A stretch of 64,000 nucleotides of DNA, taken from the NCBI GenBank assembly GCA_029834535.1, contig JAQMWT010000524.1, positions 62,001 to 126,000 on the forward strand, written 5' to 3'. Numbering within the stretch: the stretch's first letter is position 1; each line of letters starts with the position of its first letter. Below the pieces are notes generated by a model that did no database searches, was not told the DNA's origin, and saw only the letters and a list, made by a program, of their open reading frames with translations. The translations under genes and the position numbers were made by a program. This DNA is from Chrysophaeum taylorii. Its lineage: Eukaryota; Sar; Pelagophyceae; Pelagomonadales; Pelagomonadaceae. Below, piece after piece: positions 57,898 to 64,000 of this stretch.

Positions 57898-58513
57898 GCC
57901 GTCGAAGGTACCTTTCCCTTCAGAAACCTAAAGAGCCTCCATTTCTCTAACTTAATAATTCTCGGAGCCCTACTCCTGAGCTATTGTGACCGTTGAATTT
58001 CTTATTAGCGCGGGAATTATCCGCACGTCGCGTTGAACAACGGGCGGTCTCCGCAGACAGAAGCAGAGTGGTGTCACCGTCCCTTGCCGCCCCTCTGGCC
58101 AGAGAAGATTGAAGGGCGATCTCGAAAGGACGACGATCCATCGAGTCCGTCGCGTTTGGCGCAAAACACTGTGATGGGCAGGTTTTCCCGCCCGTCTGCA
58201 GGTGCCCCCCCCACGTTCCACCGCGGGCAATGTCTTGCTGGGCGGGGGTTCTAGCGGCTCCGCAGTCTGCAAATCCATGCGACGGCCCCGCGCATGGCAC
58301 CGCAGCCGGTGGGTTAACGGAAATTTCCACAATAGGAGCAGTACGCTATCCCTGCACCTTTCCTGCACGTGATCCCCGCACTAAGGCAACGGGCCGTGTT
58401 GTGGTCGCTTCTCGTAATTCAAACTTTACTTCCTTCAGTTTCGGAAGAAGTAAGTAAGTAACCCTTCTTTCTCGCATTCGGCGCTTGACTCGAACCCTCG
58501 GTTGGTGACACGG
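57898..58513. other. intergenic, no supported gene
   Basis: No gene-like frame. Near 58448-58462 a short (GTAA)n run adjoins a GGTTCGAGTC-like stretch on the minus strand (58490s), which resembles a SINE tail and B box but is too incomplete to call. Confidence 0.4.
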
Positions 58514-58975
58514 CTAACTAACTCTTGCCGCTTCTTGACCCCGCGCCGCACTTATACTGTCCTCGCCTACTCCGCGGTCCCGCCGTGCTAGCAGTCCTCT
58601 ACCCCTTATCGGCTTTAGAGATTCCTTGGTCCAACAAACGCTCTCGGCTACGACCTCTGCCACGGCGGCCATGTTGTCTTTGTATTGCGACGCTCGAATG
58701 AGTTCCGCATGTTTCGCAAAGAATGTCCCCTCCAATGCATGCTTGCCCTGCGTCGCTCTCCGCACACGGACTTGATCGCGTCTCCAGCTCAGGTCCAGCA
58801 CCGCCGCTCTCAAGAAGAACACACCGTTCTCTGTCATAATCGCCGCGCTCTGAACCGCGAGGTCTTCGACGATATCGTCCTCCCGTATCTTCCTGCGCGG
58901 ACAGAAAGTGGCGGTTTCCGCTCTCGCACAACGCCGCTTTCGTGGTATGACGGCCCCAGCCCTCCTGACGGTCAC
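58514..58975 (-). CDS. hypothetical protein, possibly transposon-derived
   Basis: A 153-codon frame whose middle looks coding: REDDIVEDLAVQSAAIMTEN, VFFLRAAVLDLSWRRDQV, FFAKHAELIRASQYKDNMAA. It is helical and charged and lies in a region with no other genes. The ends (basic, low complexity) are less convincing. No motif recognised; it may be part of an old mobile element. Confidence 0.35.
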   Translation of the reverse strand: MTVRRAGAVIPRKRRCARAETATFCPRRKIREDDIVEDLAVQSAAIMTENGVFFLRAAVLDLSWRRDQVRVRRATQGKHALEGTFFAKHAELIRASQYKDNMAAVAEVVAESVCWTKESLKPIRGRGLLARRDRGVGEDSISAARGQEAARVS

Positions 58976-61001
58976 CCCTGGTTATCTACCCCGCTCTTCG
59001 TTTCCAAACGGGGACTAAGATGCACCGCTGGCACAACTACGTCTCCGACTGCCGCCATGCAAGGCTCTTCTCGGCGATGCGTGGACCGGCGCCGTACTCC
59101 GGAGTAACGATGCCCGCCCCCGGCGACGCTGGCGACCCCGCCGGCGCCCAGATTTTTGACAGCCACGAGGTCGTCTCCGCGTGCCTCCTCGTCGAACCAG
59201 CCGCTCCAACCCTCGTGCTTGTGCGGCTACGCTCCTGCGTGCCTCACCACCCGCCGAGCTTTAGCGGCAGGTGGTGGTCTCGCTCTTGATCTACGATGCA
59301 CGTCTGGTCGCAGCGTCCTCGTGGGAGCGCTTTACGCCAACAACGTCATCGGCTTGGGGCCCGTGCCCAACCGCCGCTTGGCGGAGACGTGTACTCGATA
59401 AATCCATCCCCATCGTGCGAAGACCTCGTCGCTACTACCCACAACCTGTGGCTCTGGACTCCACCACGGTCGCCGCCTCCTCACTCCCAACAAACGCGAA
59501 TTTGTGCTGCGGTCGTTGAGCTCGACGAAACGCTCCCCGCGCCGTTACCGCGCTGGCATCCCCAGTTTTTCGGCATCTTTTCCCCCGAAGTGGTCGATAT
59601 TGCCGTCAGCTCGCAGCTCTATGGCAGGCAACCGCGGTAACCTCGCCCAGCGCCTCAGCCTCGTCGTACTCGGGTGTGAGTACCTCTGCGATCCTTGCCG
59701 CCTCGTGGACGAAGCACGGTTCTCCAGGCCAGAAACTTTCTTTCTCTGGCGCGCGCGCTTCGGAGGTCAACGGTGACTAAGTTGCTCATCGACAAGGTCC
59801 TCGGACTAAATTTCCCGTCGACAAGGTCCTCGGACTGTGGAGGCGCAGTCTCTCGTGGAGCCTGTCGAACAGTGCTTGCGCACGCGTGGCTCCATCGGTG
59901 GCCTTGCCTTGGTCGCCTTCGGTGAAGCCAGCGAGGTGCCAAACGCTCGCGCGTAACTGCGTGTGAGGCCAAGCCGACGTGATTTGATTGCTGCTACGCC
60001 GACGTCGCTGAGCCACTGCGGCCCAGCTACGCCGCGTTTTTTATACCGCCAGTTGGACCATGCAACTGCCCTGGTTCGAGCCCGCTCCGCTCTTTCGCTC
60101 TCGTCTCTCCACGTTGCTGCCTAGAGCAGCCCGACAGAGTTGCCCGCGGCCCGTGAAGGACGGGGCGTCCAGCTCCGTTGCACGTATTTTTTTCCGGCTT
60201 AAGGATGCGAATGCCGGACTTACCGACCCTCTCCTCTCGTCGCCTTCCCCCACCTCGGCGGCGACTCCGCCTCCGAGCTCTCTCAGGGTTCAGCCTCTGA
60301 CGCTCTTTACCCTCGCGCCAATCCATGCTGTCTGCCCCGAATACGGCCTGCTTCCCCGCTTAGCGCTGCGCCAAACCTGCCACATTTTAAGCAGCCGGCT
60401 TTTGAACAAAAACCCTCGAAGAAGAGGCGACCACGAGGTCGTGTCACATTGAGGTGAAGAAGTCCTGGTGCGTGCGTCGGAGGTGCGTGCCAGAACTTTG
60501 GTCCAACGAAATATATGTAATTGGCGATGGCAGACAACTGAGTAGCAGCAGCAGCAGCAGCAGCAGCAAGTAGGCGGCCAGGGATTTTGCAAGTAATCTG
60601 GGAGACCTAAACGCTCAAGAACCCCCAGGGGCAGCAAGAAGTCTCCGACCCCGAATCTCGCGAATCCAATGAAATGAAGCCCGGCAAAAACCTGTACGTA
60701 TAGCAAAAGGCCTAGGTCGACGACGTCAAGATGGCTGGACGATCTACTATGTTGTAGCAAGCAAAATAAACAGTAATGGATGAAGGCGCCTCCATTTGTG
60801 ATTAGTAGACGGTTAGTTGCAGATCGAGTTTCCACGGTTGGCACATCGATCGGACAGTTGTTGTATGGCGTGCGGGTCTGGGGCCGCTCGTTCAAAGAGA
60901 GAGGTGCGCTTTCTCGCCGCCGCCGCCGCCGCCGCCGCCGAAAAAGATGAACGAATGAAAAGCCAGAAGAGAGAGACCTTGGGGGAGGTGAAGATCTTGT
61001 T
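58976..61001. other. intergenic, degenerate sequence with simple repeats
   Basis: No supported gene. A 17-bp phrase GACAAGGTCCTCGGACT is repeated at about 59791 and 59820. (AGC)n lies at 60543-60568 and (GCC)n at about 60916-60940. An isolated GGTTCGAGCCC at about 60071 resembles a tRNA B box, but no cloverleaf could be built around it. Confidence 0.5.
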
Positions 61002-61781
61002 CTAGCAGCAGAGGGTATCGTACGCGTCGTACGCGGTCTCTCGGTCAAACTCGATGATTTTGCCACAGACCACCCAAATCTCCCTGCCATATTCGTCGTA
61101 AGAGACAGGGTGCGTGAGGTGTCCGTCGACGACGTAGTCGTAGTGCCCGTCGTGTAGAACTAGGGGATACTCAAACTCCGGGTAGCCGGCGTGCGTTCGC
61201 GACGCCGTCGCGTAGCCGCCGCCGCCGGTGCCCGCGTGGATGTCGCAGAGGAGGTTTCCCGACATGCAGCAGCATCGGCCGCGAAAGACGACGTACCCGA
61301 GCGACGTCGCGCCCTGCAAGGAGAGAATATTGACGGGGATGCGGTCGCAGTTGCGCGGGCGATCGCGGTAGTGGCTCGGAAGCACCGAACTGGAGTTCCG
61401 CGAGGTTCTGACTCGTGCGTCCACATCGTCTACTGTGCCGCGGAAGTACGAGACCGCGAGCGATGCGGCGGCGTCGTACGGGGAGGCGCCCGGTGGTAAC
61501 AGATCTGACCCGTACTCGAAGTGCGCGAGCACCTGTCGCGCTACCGCGAAGCCGTTGCTCGTCATCCTCAGCAAAAGGGTGAGGCGACTCTGAAGCAGGT
61601 CATCGTCGTCGACGAGGTGATGCCGCACTCTCTTGAACCGCTGGTTCTGCCAATTCGTCAAGCTCCGCAAGTGGCACTGCTTCTCGGCCGAGCTCGAAAG
61701 CTCCCACTCGTCCCCGAGCCACCACATCATGACAGCGTCGACGACCCCAAAATCGGGGCTGCCGCGCCGCGGGCGCCGCAT
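61002..61781 (-). CDS. hypothetical protein ending in Cys-Cys
   Basis: 259 aa from the first in-frame ATG (61781). A pyrimidine-rich stretch ending CGCAG on the minus strand just upstream (about 61830) looks like an intron acceptor, so a further 5' exon is possible. The N-terminal half is helical (SLTNWQNQRFKRVRHHLVDD, FAVARQVLAHFEYGSDLLPP). The C-terminal half is strand-rich with Tyr, His and Gly (LVLHDGHYDYVVDGHLTHPV) and four cysteines (GRCCCMSGNLLC). The last residues, LCC, could be lipid-modified. No family recognised; codon use and composition look like a real gene. Confidence 0.55.
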   Translation of the reverse strand: MRRPRRGSPDFGVVDAVMMWWLGDEWELSSSAEKQCHLRSLTNWQNQRFKRVRHHLVDDDDLLQSRLTLLLRMTSNGFAVARQVLAHFEYGSDLLPPGASPYDAAASLAVSYFRGTVDDVDARVRTSRNSSSVLPSHYRDRPRNCDRIPVNILSLQGATSLGYVVFRGRCCCMSGNLLCDIHAGTGGGGYATASRTHAGYPEFEYPLVLHDGHYDYVVDGHLTHPVSYDEYGREIWVVCGKIIEFDRETAYDAYDTLCC

Positions 61782-64000
61782 CCTGTTCGTCACGACTAAG
61801 TACAAGAACAACGCCTCCAGCGCGCCCTGCGAGAAGAACTGTTAGGCTCTACGGAAGCAACTCTTTCCGCCAGAAACAGAAACACCCAATACTAACAAAC
61901 TAATAAGCCAGACGAATTCTTGCGACGATTGATTCACGCGGCGATCAACCTCCTTGCGTCGCGCCTCGACCGTTGTCCTCGCTCCCTTGGGCATATCTAA
62001 TCTCCACCTTGACGCTCCAGTCTAAGACAGTGACTGTATTTCATGCTAATTCACCTTTCACCACAACTTCTATCAAGAATAGAATGTCAGGTCTAATTTG
62101 TTCCGCTCGACCAAATGGGGCATGACGTTTACAACATCCACCGGATCGATCCGTCGAGGGCGGGGTACGGAGTCTAGTGGACGTTCGCAGAGTCCACCCA
62201 TTCCGACACCAGATAGATTCCCGAACCCTGTCTTTCGCGGAGACCGGCCGCTGGTGCGCTCAGTCGTTGGTCGCCACCTGCATGCATGCATGCATGCATG
62301 CATCAGAGGGTGCCGCGATTCTGGAGCAGGTACGAGACTAGAGAGAACCACGTTCATTTTTGACTCTCGCCTGTGCGTCCACTTTTATTGCGGACGAAAA
62401 AAGCTTTCGCTGATCCGACTTCTAATCATGACCGGCGCGTCCCCAAGCCACGACCGTCTCGACAACCATGATTATATAGATTCGGCTATGTCGCGCGTCG
62501 TCGCTTTTTGTTGGCCTCGTATTATTTATTTCTGGGCGCGAAACTCAAACTTAACATACAGCTCTCCAGTGCGACCTGCAAGAAGATCGGGTCCAAATAC
62601 ACCACCCAAAGCGAGAAGCAAGCGAGGGTAGAACAAACAAAAGACGGACAAACTTCGCGCCGTCGGCACACCTCATTGTGATGCTTTTCCAATTTCTGCC
62701 ATCCCGTGGGCATGACTAATTAATCCCTTCCTTCGCGGCCCCTTTTGTTGCGCGGTTAAGTGCCTTATCTTGCAAATTAGAATCCCCTCGAGCTCAAGAG
62801 AGCGTTGGGCCCAATTCGTCGCACGATCCGATCCTGAGGAAATCTGCGGCTGTTGAGTCTCTGGGTCTGCCGTCGTTCCGGTCGTGTCTAGCAGTTTTCG
62901 GATTGGTCTTCCGCGCGCGCTTGATCCGCCCCTTCGTTTTCTAGCGTCGTTGAGGTTTCTGGGAATGTGACAATGGGGAGGACATAATTATAACGCTCGT
63001 CAAAGCATGACTTTGGTTTGGTTTGAGTTTCCCTCCGGTTTACACAACACGCGCGACGTCCAGCGTTAGTACTGCGACGGGCTGGGATTGCCCGATTCTT
63101 TGTGGGTGGTAGCGGCAGCGGTTGTTGCTGCCCTGCCTCCGAACCAAGTCCCAACACTCGCTCTCTCCATCGTCCTTCTGCTACTCGCGATCTGCGCGCT
63201 TCGTGCGCTGACCTTCTTTTCTTCTCCTGCCTCTCCCGGTTCTTTTCTGCTCTTTTCCTGCTTCATTCTTTGTTGTCCTCACCCTTTTTTTCTATTCTTC
63301 TTTCTTGCGTCTACCGTCCCCTTTTAGCATATACTAAATTCCTTTCTTCTTCGCGGCCCACTGCGGTCCTTTCCTCTTTCTTTCACTGTACTCCTCCATT
63401 TGGCACTTATTACCATAATCGCTCCTTCGACTCCCCTCCGCGTTTCCTTCTCCTGGCTCTCGAGCCTCGCAGATGCTCTTTCATTCTCTCCTTCTGCGAT
63501 AATCCATTCTGGCTCTTTGTGCCAGGGGGATATAGCGTACCATACAGAATTATGTGGCAACTCTCCTGCTTCACGAAGCCACTTGTACTCGCGAGCACGA
63601 CGATGTGGGGCTGCTTGAGCCCCCGTCTCTCTGCTCCCCCAGACTCCCCTTGCTCTTGACTTATAGACGCGAAGAAGTTTGTCTGTTCCCCCACTTGCAT
63701 ATGGTACCGCGACGTTGCTTATAGCTTCGTGCGCGGTCGATTGCCGGCGGAACTTATAGACATCCTTGTTCCTTGTGCCGTTGATGCTGATGGCATGTGG
63801 CTACCATGCTATTGGGGCCTGTTTGGGACATCTGGCATCTTGCTGCGAGCGTCTCTTAGCGTCGTCGTCATCCCATGTCTTTCTCCATCCATATCAGCGG
63901 CTTCTGCTCACGTTCTATCTGCCTCTTTCTTCTCTCCTCCTCCGCCTTTCTGTTCATTCAATCACTTCTTCTTAAATCGCCCCGTCATGTACCTTCCTTG
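61782..64000. other. right-end region, no supported gene
   Basis: Mixed-composition sequence with a (GCAT)n run at about 62278-62303 and long CT-rich stretches from 63170 onwards. Several frames of 60-185 codons exist in the CT-rich part, but their Phe/Leu/Ser composition follows base bias only. I see nothing recognisable. Confidence 0.5.

Noticed and set aside
58440-58530. Possible tRNA-derived SINE on the minus strand (GGTTCGAGTC with (TTAC)n tail)
   Set aside because: T-arm stem does not pair, no A box, no duplications seen.
60030-60090. GGTTCGAGCCC and an AGTTGG stretch resembling tRNA B and A boxes
   Set aside because: No acceptor or anticodon stem can be paired around them, so no tRNA was called.
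63102-63659. A 185-codon Phe/Ser/Leu-rich frame near the right end
   Set aside because: Composition reflects the CT-rich DNA; no conserved motif.
1-64000. CRISPR arrays, rRNA genes and prokaryotic operons
   Set aside because: None found; repeats present are microsatellites, coding minisatellites and transposon ends.

Overview
The window looks like nuclear DNA of a photosynthetic eukaryote, most likely a microalga with a red-lineage secondary plastid (a stramenopile or similar group). The evidence is a plastid phosphate translocator with a signal-peptide-like leader, Pro-Thr-rich extracellular linkers, an organellar-type PheRS, kinesin, TMEM16, CRAL-TRIO and AGC-kinase genes, and coding DNA that is GC-rich and mostly intron-free. 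Where introns can be resolved they are tiny, 35-46 nt (HSF and histidine-kinase genes). I recognised no prokaryotic operons, rRNA, tRNA or CRISPR arrays.

Layout. 1-1281 is the N-terminal part of a Golgi-type sulfotransferase running off the left edge. 1.3-6.9 kb is mostly decayed sequence, with one HSF-type transcription factor gene (3768-5170, four tiny introns). 6942-17465 is a single 10.5-kb Ty1/copia-type LTR retrotransposon. It is bounded by a 5-bp target duplication (CCGAG) and LTRs with TAGAGA...TCTCTA ends. A roughly 315-bp SINE-like element with its own 9-bp duplication is nested inside it, and its 3' LTR is split by about 1 kb carrying a decayed Helitron/PIF1 helicase. Besides Gag, protease, integrase, RT and RNase H, the element encodes a C5-cytosine DNA methyltransferase. 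Where that enzyme's target-recognition region should lie (between motifs VIII and IX) there is a candidate 2-oxoglutarate/Fe(II) dioxygenase fold. This is the most interesting object in the window.

17.6-34.2 kb is a compact gene block: sulfatase, hybrid histidine kinase, EF-hand protein, kinesin, Cys-rich membrane protein, ankyrin protein, and a 1552-aa LRR/EF-hand protein. 35031-38140 is a decayed MULE-type DNA transposon with about 55-bp terminal inverted repeats. 39.0-55.8 kb is a second compact block: TMEM16-like protein, CRAL-TRIO protein, AGC kinase, an acidic-repeat zinc protein, a metallophosphatase, a plastid phosphate translocator, a Tudor-like membrane protein, PheRS, APC13 and a predicted N-myristoylated protein. 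55.8-64 kb holds mostly degenerate sequence plus one plausible hypothetical gene (61002-61781).

Many host genes are arranged head to head with very short gaps (29 bp between the PheRS gene and its neighbour, 56 bp at 47.1 kb, 90 bp at 22.2 kb), which suggests shared bidirectional promoters. Most functions are unrelated housekeeping or signalling roles. All family calls come from reading motifs by eye; no database search was run.
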